This document shows positions 47,801-59,025 of a stretch of 64,000 nucleotides of DNA, piece after piece (within the stretch, counting starts at the first letter, position 1; every line of letters begins with the position of its first letter). Origin of the DNA: Azolla caroliniana (lineage: Eukaryota; Polypodiophyta); NCBI GenBank assembly GCA_043228905.1, contig JBHGNT010000009.1:4402001-4466000 (forward strand), written 5' to 3'. The notes under the pieces were generated by a model. The model was not told where the DNA came from, did no database searches, and saw only the letters and a list, made by a program, of their open reading frames with translations. A program made the position numbers and the translations under genes.

Positions 47801-50800
47801 GTAAGATATGTTTCCAGGTTCGAAATGAATGTATAAACACATATAGGCATTTAAGTTTGGAAGAAAAGAAGGTGATTGTGATGTATGCTAGATTATGTAT
47901 GCTGTTATTGGACTGAATTCAATTCGCACTGATTCTTGGTGGTGATCTTTCTTTACATATTTTGCTACTTCAAAATTGAAGTGAACCTTTTGTTAATAAG
48001 TTTTATAAGTATCCTGTTTTTAAACTCGTAATATAGGAACTTTATAGTTTTTTAATATTACAGGAAGCCATAAGAGCTACACATTTCCAGCAATACAAAA
48101 GTCCTTTCATACAAGTTGAAATATCGTAATGAACAAATAGCTAGAATTACAAAGACTCTAGGCCTGTTTCTAAAGCTGCAATTAAAGGGGAAGGCCCCTT
48201 TTTCTTATCAAGATTCATTTTGCATTTCTATCCTCTGAATCAGTTATTCAGATAGCCTTACATAAGTTCATTACTGCCACAATGGAATGAGTTTTAGCTC
48301 TGTTTCTACTTTTTCCCATATGCATGCTTTGTTCTTAAAGTTGCTCTTTTCGTCAAATACATTAACACTGAAATGTAGTTTTGTAATACTCCTAGATCAG
48401 TAAAGCTTATTTGAGCACTTCTGCTAAATCTTCTAATATCTTTCAAACAGTCCGTTATGTACACCTTAGCACAGATTTATGAAGAACAATCAAATATTCA
48501 TAAAAAGAAAATATGACCACTTGAAACAACACTTACGTCAGAGTATCACTTAAGAGATTTCTCAAGGTCTCTTCGGTACTATCATGTCGCTTTCTTTCCT
48601 AAAAAAATTGAGCCATCATCAATTAAGGGAAATAGAATACTCGTTCAATATTCTAACTAGCATACAAACAAGATCCTTTTCTCTTCATGGTACAATACCA
48701 AAGTAATTTACCTTAGAAGCCATTGCTCTCATCCCAGCTCCAACATCTAATACACTCATGTCCTCAAGAAGCTTTGAAAACAGTATGGGACCAAACTCTT
48801 GAGATACACTATGCCCAGCCTCTCTCATCATAGAGCCATCCAATATTGCATCAGCACGTGGCATGAGACGAAACATCAGCGAAACTCTGTAGTTTGTTGA
48901 AAGCCAACGAAATAAACAACACACTTTGTAGTATCATATATATTTATTTTCAAGAAAATTTTAGGAAGTTCAGAAAAGTACACGTTCACAAATCCTAGCT
49001 TTAGATTCTAACTAACCTCCTACTGGAGCCAGGAACACTTGAAAATGACAGTGGAGTTACACGATATCCACATGCATAACACAATCCTGCAGTCATGTAT
49101 TGGAGACCCTTCCCAGTCAGAAGTAAGAGGTCCCCTTTCTGTAATCCAATATCTGCTAGGTACCAAAGCCCATTTGTATCACAAACCTGAAATACATCAA
49201 TTTTGTTGATTAAAAAACTTCTTGGACTTGAACTTCAGAGAAGGTATTCACAACAGAAGTATGAATCAAACATCCCCGTTAAAGATTATGAAGTTTTTGA
49301 GTGCCTTATTTAGACTTGGTAATTAGAAAAAGGAAATGCTTTTAAATTGTAACAAATGCCTCTAAAAACAAGACGAACCACAATGCATGAGCATTATAGC
49401 AGATAAATGACCGCCAAAGTTATGGTAGAAAACCCAATAGATAGGCAGGGGTTTAAGGTATTAGATAGTGCCTGAAACAACTACAATGGAAAATAACAAT
49501 TGGGTGCACAGGATATCAAATGCAGCAAGGCATGGAAAAAAAACAAAGCAGAAACTAAGAACAGAACAAAATTAGGTTTGGCATCCATTCTACTCTAAAC
49601 ATGACTTCACACTGATTAAAGAAGAAAATTTTGGCTTCATCTTCACCCTACAATTATTCATTGTCAAAAAGAGATATATTCTTTCACTTACCGTTCAAAT
49701 CCCTCAAATAACCCTGAGAAAGAAAAAACAAAATTAATCAATATTACCTGCAAACCAGGGGAGTCGGATGTGATCAATGTAAGGAAACCATCCTCAAACT
49801 CCTGTTGACACCCATCATCACTCAGAGACGATTTTCCAACTGGTGTAGAGTTGCGAAAGTGTGTTGCAACTAAAACAGATTCAGAGGACTCATTGCTTCG
49901 AAGTGGACAATCATCCAAGAGAGAGTAGAATGCACTGCCAAAACATTATACATGCTAAACTATGAAAACCAACACAGCCATACAAAATCATGTAAAAGAA
50001 TTTATTACCTGAATCAAAAAGAAAAGCCAGTTGAGCCCAAGACAGCTTACTCGCTTCGAAGTTGAAAATGTCTGCAGATTGCTCCAAGTGTGATTCGTGA
50101 TGCTTTACCCATACATCGAAAAATCTCTTCCATACAAGGCGGACACTCTGCATCTACAGAATTTCTGAAATCCACCAAAAAACTCTTAATCTCTTCACCA
50201 CTCCTCTCTCTCTCACATGTTTCTTTCTCCATCTTAGGTTTTCTTATTGCATTTTAGGATCTCTGTGTTTTTAGGATTTCTTGCTGTGCTTTAGATTTTC
50301 TTGATACATTTTAGAGCTGCAGTGTTTAGGGTTACTTGCTGTGCTTCAGATTTTCTTGATACATTTTAGAGCTGTAACATGTTAGGGTTTCTTGCTGTGC
50401 TTTAGCATTTTCTCTTGCTTCCTTTCAAGGTTTTGTTAACATTTCACTTTAGGGATTCTTTCTTGTCTGTATTTAATCTTCTTTGTTAGGTTTATTCCAT
50501 TTTGGCAGTAATTTTTTACTCTAAAAAATGTAAGAAACACAATTGATTGGTAGCAATTTGGGAAGGTTCAAAATCGCAATAGATGGGTATGTCAGCACTT
50601 TATCTATGCCCGTGAAACCTTGATCCCACTGCTTGCATACATCTTTAATAGACCTATATGTGAAGGCTACCCAACTGGTGAGATAGAACATATGATTGTG
50701 CCAATCTTCAAGAGAGGAGACCCCATGATGCCACGCAATTATAGGACAATCAGAATGCGCATATCACGGGCAGAGCCCACAAAAAGAGGACCATCGCTGC

Positions 50801-53800
50801 TTGATGGATTCCTAGAAATCCTTCAACACTATCTCACCCTTAGATCATGCAGCGGCTAGAGGCCCTTAGGATCCCTATAGATATGCAATGGGAACCAATA
50901 TATTCTCCCTCTCCTCCTCTCCAAGTGAGATGAAAAATATATACATGATAAAGTCATAGGTTGATGTATGTGATGGGATGTTGTATCTAACTCACCTATT
51001 ATGCATGCGATGAATTAATAGAAGCATGTAGAGAGCATTGATGTCCAAGAATTGAAAGAACGTGAATGTCGATCAAAGAACATTGTCATCTGCAAAATTG
51101 AAGAGGAGAGTATGGAAACAATTGCATCCCTCGGAAAGGTATTTGGTGAATTCTTTAGTATGCATTATGGTATGTCAGATATGAATGTGTATAGGAAACA
51201 CGGTGTTGCTTATTCAGGAGAAAGGCCTATTGTATGTTCAATGGCAGACAATAGAAAGGGAAGCATCGCACTCAAAAACAATTGGGTGTACATCAGAGGC
51301 GCACAATGTTTTGTGAGTGAAGATCATACTATCTCACAACAAAAAGCCCATAGTAAAGCATATGAAGAGAAATTGAAAAATAAAGTTAAGGATGTGCCTA
51401 AAGATGTGATCGATGGCACTAATTTATGTCTTCTGTGACTATGCTTTTGGAATTGTAATGGATAGCCATGGAATGCGGGTATTTGCAATACATGAGTTCA
51501 CCAATGAATCAGATATCATATTTCTTGTTGAAACATGGGAGCGTGACCTCAAAATTCAAGGTTTAGGCAATTACAACATAGACTCTTTCATATGGGTAAA
51601 AATTACAAGAAAACGAAGAGGACAAGGAGTGGCATGTTTGATTAAGAGGGAACTAGAGAAATATGTGTCGATCATAAAAAATGATGAACATAAATGCTAC
51701 ATATGGCTCAAAATAGAAACAGCAAATGATATGCCCATTTGTGTAGCTGGATGCTACATTCCTCATCAAGATTCATGTGCAACAATCTTTCATGCAACAT
51801 ATCTTGAGGATGTAAGAGGATACACAAATTTATAATCACTCTTCTATCAATGAAAAAGATCCAGATCAATTTGGGAAGTTACTTGCATACACAAATTCTC
51901 AGTTGGTAACTGGACACATGAATCCGATCATAGGACTTTATGTATTGCCTTCGAATGTATGAATATGTTTGATTGTGAAAAGGCAATTGAAGATCATAAA
52001 CAATCGCATGTGCGGATGAACCTTAAAAGAGCGCCCATGTATTCCAAGATGGTTAAGGATATGTTCCAAACTTGGTATGATGAGGAATGTCATGATACAA
52101 GAATATGCTTGCAATGCAGAGTAACTCAGAGGATTTATACATGCAAACAAGCAAAATCAACCTTCCAACGGTTGTTCAACCTATATAGATATTGGTGCTA
52201 AAGAGAGTATATAGATACATTACAAAAGGTCAAGATATGCCAAACCATAGATTATCACATCTTGCTTGGAATGTTGGATGTAAACTACAAAAGAATCACA
52301 AGAGAAAAATTCTCTCATCCATTTGGGTAGTTGACATCAAAAAATGGTTCAAAAGATGGGACGTGGAAGATCTCCTAGAGCTTTTAAGTGATGCTACGAA
52401 AAATGTAGTTATTGCGGAAAGATTAATGGACCCACAAAGGAAGAAGTGAAAAGATGCTAAAAGAACAAAATTAGAATATTAAATCGCAAACAGCAATCCT
52501 GAATGTTGGGTTCTATTATCTATATAAGGCAAGAAGGTCCATTGATTGTATTCAACCTTACCTCATTACTAGCATGAGTATTAACTCTCATAGAGCCCTA
52601 AAACTCCTTCGTAGTCGATCACACAAACTAGGTATTGAAGTTACATTATGGAATCAAAATCACCCAAATATGAAGGCATGTAAGATTGTCAAGGAAGGGC
52701 TAGAAGAGGATAAGTATCACTTGCTCTTTACATGGTCTGCATATAGTGCAATTCGTGAAAGCTATGATGATATATTAGGAGGGGGTGATGACTTGAGTTT
52801 CACACTAAAGAGAACACCTAGAAGGCTGAGCTCATATGTGTATGCCTTATTCACACATCGAGACTTGGTGCTTCAAAGTATGAATATCTCTTCTTAGGAA
52901 GGAGACACGCATCAAGATAACTTTTGTACTTGGGTCATATGGGTCAATATTGGTCTCTCTATAGATGCTAAAAATATCTATCTATCTCAGGTAGTTGGCT
53001 TGGTGGTTTACATCATAGCATCAAAGTTATAAAATTGCGAGAACCCAAGCTTGATCCTCACTATAGACTAGACCCCATCTCATATACTGCAATTGATCTC
53101 TCATGGACATTAAAAGATATTTATCTATCTCTCTGTAGAAGTATTAAGAAATTTTTTCTATAATAAAATACCTCAAAGCAAACAATTGGAACACCAAGAT
53201 AATGTTATCTATCTCTCTCTAGAAGCACTAAGACTTTTTTCTATAACAAAATGCCTCAAAGCAAATAATTGGAATACCAAGGTAATGGTGTTTAAACAAC
53301 CCACTTGCATGGGTTTCTAAACAAGAACCTCAATTCACTATTGATGCAGAGCAAGTGGAGATGCAAATCTGTGTGTATCTATCAAATAGAAATCCTATTT
53401 AAGAGACCATGAATCTCCATGAAAAAAAAACAGGGACAAACCTATAAGGTAGTCATGCACGCATGGATCTTTAGAAAAGACAATATGCTCAAAATACTAT
53501 CTCAAGGACTGTTCCACAGAACACAAGTTTGGGGACTAGGTTGTGCTACACAAGAAAAGGTCCAAAGAGAAACGTCTATGATAGTTTGCGACCCCTGGGA
53601 AGACGTTTAGTATTGATGATCGCACAAATTATTAGGATCAAGACATCAATACCCCACGAAATAAGGAGTATGACTAGGAGCTACAGAAACCAGCTTAATC
53701 AATGGTATTACTAGTACCAAACATAAGCAAAAATATTATTTTTAACCAGACTACATAAAATTTCAACTCTCTTCCCTGCAATGGTACTAATGCTAATATC

Positions 53801-54316
53801 AAATCTAAGAAAAAGTACTGCTTTTAAACCAATTATATACATTTTAGAGACGCACCTTCTTCCTGCTCTGTATTGGTATGATTCTCTCCCATTTTCATCA
53901 ATGTAAGTGGCCAAAAATTTATGGTCCAAATCCGGGTTCAAACTCGAAACATGAGATTCTGAAACAAGAGACTGGTTCCGATTCCCATCAACATTCAGGT
54001 TCTGATTCCGGAAATAAATCTTTGCCGATTCGAGGCCACATCTAATAAGAGCAGAATCTTCTGAATTTAGCTCGATAATGGCTGCACCATGTCTAGAAAG
54101 GCAACCAGAAAGTTCTTCTACAGCTTTCATATATGCATCTGATGGGGTTCCATATTCAGGAAGTATATCTAGAAGCTTAATTCTAGTTAAAGAACTTGCA
54201 GGTTCAAGTGACGATGATAAAGGGTAACACGATTTGAACTCCGTTTCTGCCTTTTTGCTGTTAGATAGAGGGATGGTGAAGCTTCTTTCAGGGTGTTGTA
54301 ATCCGATCACAGACAT
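44814..54316 (-). CDS. PUB62-like: PUB62-like protein: 2OG-oxygenase-like N-terminus plus U-box E3 ligase domain
   Basis: Twelve exons rebuilt with frame kept at every junction: 53856-54316, 50051-50164, 49748-49934, 49017-49186, 48712-48886, 48537-48598, 46745-46829, 45888-45945, 45626-45762, 45343-45444, 45175-45245 and 44814-44946, giving 584 residues. Residues 1 to about 365 resemble the isopenicillin-N-synthase-like fold of plant 2OG-Fe(II) oxygenase relatives (LSRHGAAIIELNSEDSALIR, MGKASRITLGAI, LITSDSPGLQVCD, GDLLLLTGKGLQ, SLMFRLMPR), but I see no clear HxD iron motif, so it may be non-catalytic. Residues about 370-455 are a U-box (LLSDTLTGATLEDA, CGHTFGGETLKKV, CTSCGAAV, PNLALRAAALAYS), expected to bind E2 and ubiquitylate. 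A Lys/Arg-rich nuclear-signal-like stretch follows, then a KOW/SH3-like end (VQYPFTVNEKVLIKGNKRTP, KLVGREAVVTS, NGWYLLKM). The architecture matches seed-plant U-box protein 62. Substrate unknown. Intron 1 is 3.7 kb and holds LINE debris. Confidence 0.88.
50165..50580 (-). promoter_or_regulatory. Possible alternative first exon/promoter inside intron 1 of the PUB62-like gene
   Basis: An ATG at 50232 opens a frame that runs directly into exon 2 in the correct frame (MEKETCERERSGEEIKSFLV, then the exon 2 residues). Upstream on the minus strand are a GA-rich leader and tandem units of about 57 bp (50245-50412) containing AACCCTAA-type motifs. This looks like a second transcription start giving a protein without the first 153 residues. 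It could also be chance. Confidence 0.35.
51050..52900 (+). mobile_element. LINE remnant in intron 1, antisense to the host gene
   Basis: Reading along the plus strand: an ORF1-like or pre-endonuclease stretch (51052-51438), then an apurinic-type endonuclease domain (51413-51835) with SDIIFLVETWERD, GQGVACLIKRELEKY and VAGCYIPHQDS, then a link to the tail (51959-52201), then WFKRWDVEDLLELL (52330-52390) and tail pieces to 52897. The reverse transcriptase is missing, so an internal deletion occurred. Multiple stops are present. A further scrap lies at 50620-50790 (LLAYIFNRPICEG, IVPIFKRGDPMMPRNYRTI), which is typical of the start of a LINE reverse transcriptase, displaced upstream of the endonuclease. 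Confidence 0.75.
52955..53055 (+). repeat. Possible tRNA-derived SINE fragment
   Basis: ttggcttggtggtttac resembles a Pol III A box, and gcttgatcctc about 50 bases on resembles a B box with one base missing. Weak evidence. Confidence 0.25.
53122..53290. repeat. Tandem duplication, two units of about 84 bp
   Basis: Units at 53122-53205 and 53206-53290 share atctatctctct, ttttttctataa, aaaat(a/g)cctcaaagcaaa and aattggaa(c/t)acc. Diverged but clearly tandem. Confidence 0.7.
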
Positions 54317-54683
54317 GCTTCTGATCAGATCTGAACTGTGAACCTTAGAAGAAGAAGCTTGAATTTTTGTATGTCTATTTGGTTTTTAAGGGCTAGGGTT
54401 TCAATTCGTGTGTCTGCTTCGTTTAGGTATGGATGGGGCTCCCATACACAAAAAACTGCTGTTTGTTTCTTCTCGGGGTTAGGGTTAGACGCACGAAAAT
54501 TTCGTTGTCTACTCTTTCTAGGGTTAGGGTTAGGGTTAGGGTTTTCAATTTTGGTGTATAGTCTTCTTGTTTTCAGGATTAGGGCGACACCAAGATGCCT
54601 GTCTGTCTAGGGTTGTTGTTTCCCGGTTTGGTAAAGAAAAAAAATTGAAGGTAAGTTGTGGCCTAAAAGAAGCGAATCGGGCA
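54317..54683 (-). promoter_or_regulatory. 5' region of the PUB62-like gene with telomere-like boxes
   Basis: A run tagggttagggttagggttagggttt lies at 54519-54545, and single tagggttt boxes near 54396 and 54480. Telo-boxes are common in plant promoters of growth-related genes, where they bind TRB-type factors. Here the unit is TTAGGG rather than the plant-type TTTAGGG. Confidence 0.5.
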
Positions 54684-55003
54684 GTTGTTTAGGGTTTGGG
54701 CGGACATAGCTCGTCCATATGATCCCAAGAAGATATTTGGGCACTAACTGGTTGATTAGGGTTTGAGGAGGGCCACATGAGGTGAGCCCATCCGAGAGCG
54801 AGAGACACAACACTCACATGTCCCCGATCTCAGGCAGTTAGTTGTTTAGGGTTTGGGCGGACGTAGCTCGTCCATATGATCCCAAGAAGATAATTGGGCA
54901 CTGACTTGTTGATTAGGGTTTGGGGAGGCGCCGCATGAGGTGAGACCATCCGAGAGAGAGCGAGAGAGAGCGAGACACGACACTCACATGTCCCCGATCT
55001 CAC
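54684..55003. repeat. Direct duplication, period 157 bp, upstream of the PUB62-like gene
   Basis: Copies at about 54684-54834 and 54841-55003 share gtttagggtttgggcggac, tcgtccatatgatcccaaga, ttgattagggttt and acatgtccccgatctca. The copies are about 95% alike, apart from a longer GA run in the second. Confidence 0.85.
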
Positions 55004-55404
55004 GCAACAGTGATATAGATATACCATGCATTATCTCATTAGCATTCGATCCGTCCTTCCACGTTCGAATCCTTTGCTTTATGTGGACGTACGTGCGTCC
55101 GACTCACCAGACCATGCAAGGATTCATAACATGCAATGGCCTAATAAATAGCGTGGAAACCCAAACTCTCTCCATTCATAGAACTTGGTTCTAGTATCGT
55201 GTTGCCCACCACACACAATGTAAAACTAATTATCTATTTTAAAATGATATTTTAGAGAATGTAAATATTGTTACAAATTATATATAGAAATATGTATGAG
55301 GGAGTTTTAAACATTCGACCTCAATATGTATATGAACATACGTGATTGCCACTAGGGTAGCTTACTTAATAATCATAACTCATTGTTATATCGTAACACG
55401 AGAC

Positions 55405-55770
55405 TGTTGGAAAAAACGATATGCACAAAACCATGGGTTAAGAATCAAGACCATGGTTTTTGTGCATGAATAACCCATTGTTTTCCATACATAAAAATGA
55501 TGAAAAGTACATTGAATCTAAATAAGATTCTGTTGCGAGAGATGCACTATATAAATGTGTGATTCGAATGTAATAGGGAATCATATATTTCCTATCACAA
55601 AAACCTCAAGGATAAACCGTACAAGGGTTCGACACATGTCCAGGGTCAAAGAGCATGATGCTCTGAAACCCGACATTGTAACCTCTCCTTATTCATTGAT
55701 ATGATTCATATTTTCTATTGTTGATCTCATCTTGCGTAGATCTATGTATGAGATTTCATATTCACCAACA
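55405..55770 (+). repeat. Solo-LTR-like block
   Basis: Perfect TGTTGG...CCAACA ends over 366 bp, with a TATA-like cactatataaatgtg near 55547. It contains a stem (atgcacaaaaccatgg and its complement ccatggtttttgtgcat) at about 55421-55467. No target duplication is seen (gagac against aagtt). Confidence 0.6.
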
Positions 55771-56384
55771 AAGTTATACCCACCTAGCAAATAGATGCAC
55801 TATGCTTGTCTGCCCACACTACACAATTGTCACGACATAAATTTGGTGACAACATGAAATGAAAATGCAATCATCAATTTGGAGGCCAATATGAGAATCT
55901 CTAAATCTCTTGAAACCGTCATCTCCACCCGCAACATTTCACGTCAGCTTTACCATTATTTATGTTGTGATAATCATGTTGTATGTATAGACAAGCACGG
56001 GGCCTTGATTTGCCATGTTGTATCTAACTCACCTATTATGCTTTCTCGAACCCTAGTATGGTTTTTTTCCCAAAAAAGAATAGTTTAGAAAAGCCATATT
56101 GGCAACAACATATAAAGTCGGTAGAAAAGAAGCTAAGTTATTTACAAAACTCTATTATGAAAGTCTGTGGCCAACCATAGATCCTTCCCTTAACAAGCTA
56201 AGGAGATGGATCTAAAGAAGTAGAGAAAAACCAACAAGAAGGAGAAAACTACCATATCAGCTTACCATCTACCAACTGAAAAACTCAATAGAACTCCAAA
56301 GCTTCCAAAAAGCAAATTGTATAACAATGTAGAATCCATATGTGTAAGAATACTATCATATTCAACTTGTAATGAGCTCACCTA
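55771..56384. other. Unassigned stretch between two LTR copies
   Basis: No gene recognised. Small open frames only. Confidence 0.3.
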
Positions 56385-56590
56385 GTATGGTTTATCCTTG
56401 ACTTTTTTTGTGATAGAAATTATATGTTTCCTTCTTACATCCAAATGTCACGTTTATATACTTTCCCCCAACAAGATAGTTTCTATATTCAATGTACTTT
56501 CCATAGTTTTTATGTATGGAAAAACATGGGTATTCATGCACAAAAACGGTGGTCTTCCCCATGGTTTTGTGCATATTATAATAAGATATT
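56385..56590 (-). repeat. Truncated, inverted copy of the 55405-55770 LTR
   Basis: On the minus strand the text atgcacaaaaccatgg, then gtttttgtgcatgaat, ttccatacataaaaa, agtacattgaat, tatataaa, tttctatcacaaaaa and tcaaggataaacc follows the order of the LTR at 55405-55770, but is more diverged and lacks both ends. Confidence 0.65.
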
Positions 56591-57105
56591 ATTTATTGTT
56601 TCTTATTAATATTAAGTGTACTATCCTAGTGGTAGTTACATATGTTGTTATAGTTGAGGTTCGAAGTGGTTACACATTGGGTGCCACACTTGGAACACGA
56701 CATTGACGGACCTCAATTTACATTCTCCACACATAGCCACACCTTTGAAATGTCGATTTGCAGGCAAATCTCGTAAAGTATTAATGTATACAAGGCATCA
56801 TGGAAACATTGAATTGTATTTTCTTTTCTTTTTTCCAAAAAACACTACTTCGCATTAGTTAACAAATAAAATACAATAGAGTTTACCCGAATCCACAGTG
56901 GGATCAACATATACAACTCGGAGGAACAACTCCAAAACTATCAAACAAAATACAACAAAAACTCACACGACCCTTAACTCCAACAAAACTAAAATAAATC
57001 CCATTTTACCCCGACTCTACTTCTCCCAACTAACTCTTTTATAACAAAGTTATCCGGGTAACATGACTATACTAACCCACTAGTGCTTCAATTATACATA
57101 CATAA

Positions 57106-57330
57106 TTACAACCAATGTACAATATTGGGAGCCATCGGCGAAAACAGCCACCTAGGCACCTGGTAATTCCACTTAAGCCTCAACGAAGGTTTGACCATCA
57201 TGGGAGAACCACCCCATTTCAGCAAGAACTTTGACCTTGCCCTTTCTACTTTATCTGATTCCCCCTTAATCAAGTCATATCGTCCGCGCAACCAAGCCAC
57301 AAGCTCAAACCAGATATTTAACATCACCTC
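57106..57330 (-). mobile_element. LINE C-terminal fragment
   Basis: The minus-strand frame reads NIWFELVAWLRGRYDLIKGE and then a basic stretch, paralleling FWDNLVHTIKGEYDSIKG at about 60600-60690 in the LINE further on. Only the last part of the element is present. Confidence 0.5.
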
Positions 57331-57562
57331 CCCGCATGAGAGCTTTTGCTGCTGAAAAACAAACTTACAGCGCCTAATCTAGATGTGTTAGATTGATAAA
57401 CATGCCACCAAAAGCCAAATCTCCTCAAAAAATTTAGAAATTGTGCCAAGTCTCACCCCATCACATTGGAACATGATACCACCCTACACTATAAATCCAT
57501 GTCCTTGTGGGTTTAACTGTTCCCCCCAACTTTCCCCTTTTAGAGATAGTCCCACACAACGT

Positions 57563-58338
57563 TGTCGTGCCTTTTGGCGCCAAATCGTTGCGTGAGTCGA
57601 GTGGGAACCGCCGGGGTTTTGGACTAGGAGGAGGAGGAATTTGAGACAAATCTAGTTATGAATAGATTTTAAGAAAGAGATATAAAAACCTCGTTAATCC
57701 CATGAGTATAATGTATTTTATTAGATTAATCAATATAAAGATAAGAATATGAATTTGAATTGAAAGAGAAAGATATAGAAATCTCGTGAATTCCACAAGT
57801 ATAGTTTATTTCGTGAATCCCATGAATATAATTTATTAATTGGTGTTTTTAGAAATATATCAAATTTCCAAAGTTTTCCCACCCCTATTACATTGTGCTC
57901 CCCATCCTTATATAGTGATGAGAGAGTCTTAGCAATCCATGCTTTTTCTCTAACTATAGACTATATGTTTTTTCTAACATGCTTCTTCTAAAAGTGATCA
58001 TGCTTTTTCTAACCTCATGCGTATTTATCGACTATAGTGTTCATGCACGCTAGATGTGCATGTGTAGCTTTTTTTTCTATCATGCGTTTTTATTCTAACT
58101 AAAGCTTTTTCCCAAAAAATATGTGTGGAAAAAACCTTTCTATGTGGGATATCTGCTTTTTTAATACTTATGATGTGTTAGTGTAATGGTAAGGCTTTAC
58201 ATTATTAACATGGAGGTACAAGGTTTGAATCTTGCACTATACATATTATATATTTTGATATTTCTTTCTTTTTCTTCATATTTATTCAATCAGTTATTTT
58301 ATACGTTTTTCACGTAGTATACGAAATACACTACGACA
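57563..58338 (-). repeat. Solo LTR of the Ty3-gypsy family also found at 62713-63434
   Basis: 776 bp with short inverted ends TGTCG...CGACA on the element strand, flanked by acgt on both sides (a 4-bp duplication, though the motif is palindromic). Collinear with the LTR at 62713-63434 in its outer end, tRNA-like insert, TATA region (gctccccatccttatatagtg on plus, about 57898) and inner end (ccaaaacc, cggcggttcccac, ggcacgaca). No primer site adjoins it, so the internal part has been lost. Confidence 0.8.
58170..58240 (+). repeat. tRNA-like Pol III promoter segment inside the solo LTR
   Basis: A box ttagtgtaatggtaa (58178-58192) and B box ggtttgaatct (58222-58232), with a CAAG/CTTG T-stem. 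The same segment sits at the same place, antisense to the element, in the LTR at 62713-63434. Confidence 0.6.
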
Positions 58339-58586
58339 ACGTTCCCATTTTTATTTTATATTTTCCTAAACAAGATATCCTTCCATGAGTTTTTAAAAAC
58401 ATATCTACTACAAAATACAACCAATAACAAGACCCCGCTCGATGCGACTAGCCCATGAGCTCCCCGATCGGCGACTTGGCAACAGAACGCTGTTGTAACC
58501 TAACCTACCTTGGTTCGGCTCAAGGCCGGAGTTGTACCTTGTTCTTGCATGTAAATAATGCCCAACTCTTTCTTTTTCTCGCTTCA

Positions 58587-59025
58587 TTACACCAAGTACC
58601 TGAAAACATTAGGTTTCTCCGTGTCTCTCTCCAAGTATTCCCTTGCAATCAAGTCTTCAATCCTCTTCTTGATATTATCTTGAAATCAGGCTTGAACATC
58701 CGCCCAAGTTGTCACACATTCTAGCATTAGTTGTTGATGTGGTACCACTTTTCTACTCTTCATTATTCTTATAATAGATGCATCAATTGGATCAAAGTCA
58801 AATCAGTCACCATACCCTCCAATTTTGGAGGTAAAATGACCTTCACAATGTTACTTTAGCTTTGTGAGAATACTCTGTTCATGATCATCATTTGCACTCT
58901 TGTCAAATAGAAGCCTCTAATCAAGCTTCTTCCTGTAGAATTCTGCAAACATATCCTTATCACTGATGTTTGCAAGAAGCTTAACAACCTTCTTAAGTGT
59001 TTCCCAATCATCCAAAAAGCTCAAA
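58587..59025 (-). pseudogene. CUL1-like: Cullin-1-like pseudogene fragment
   Basis: The minus-strand sequence reads in order KKVVKLLANISDKDMFAEFY (about 58930-58990), then RLLFDKSANDDHEQSILTKL, then HFTSKIGG, then IDASIIRIMKSRKVVPHQQL, then [16 protein letters not shown], and ends FRYLV followed by a stop at 58587. These are the cullin-homology and C-terminal winged-helix/neddylation segments of CUL1, whose active form is the scaffold of SCF ubiquitin ligases. In-frame stops, frameshifts and an internal deletion between the FTSK and DASI blocks make it non-functional. No introns are seen, suggesting a processed copy. Confidence 0.85.

Noticed and set aside
55405-55775. Complete LTR retrotransposon between 55405 and 56590
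   Set aside because: The two LTR-like copies are in opposite orientation and no primer site or coding domain lies between them.
57461-57649. Pro-rich 62-codon frame as a gene
   Set aside because: It spans the inner end of the solo LTR and its flank.
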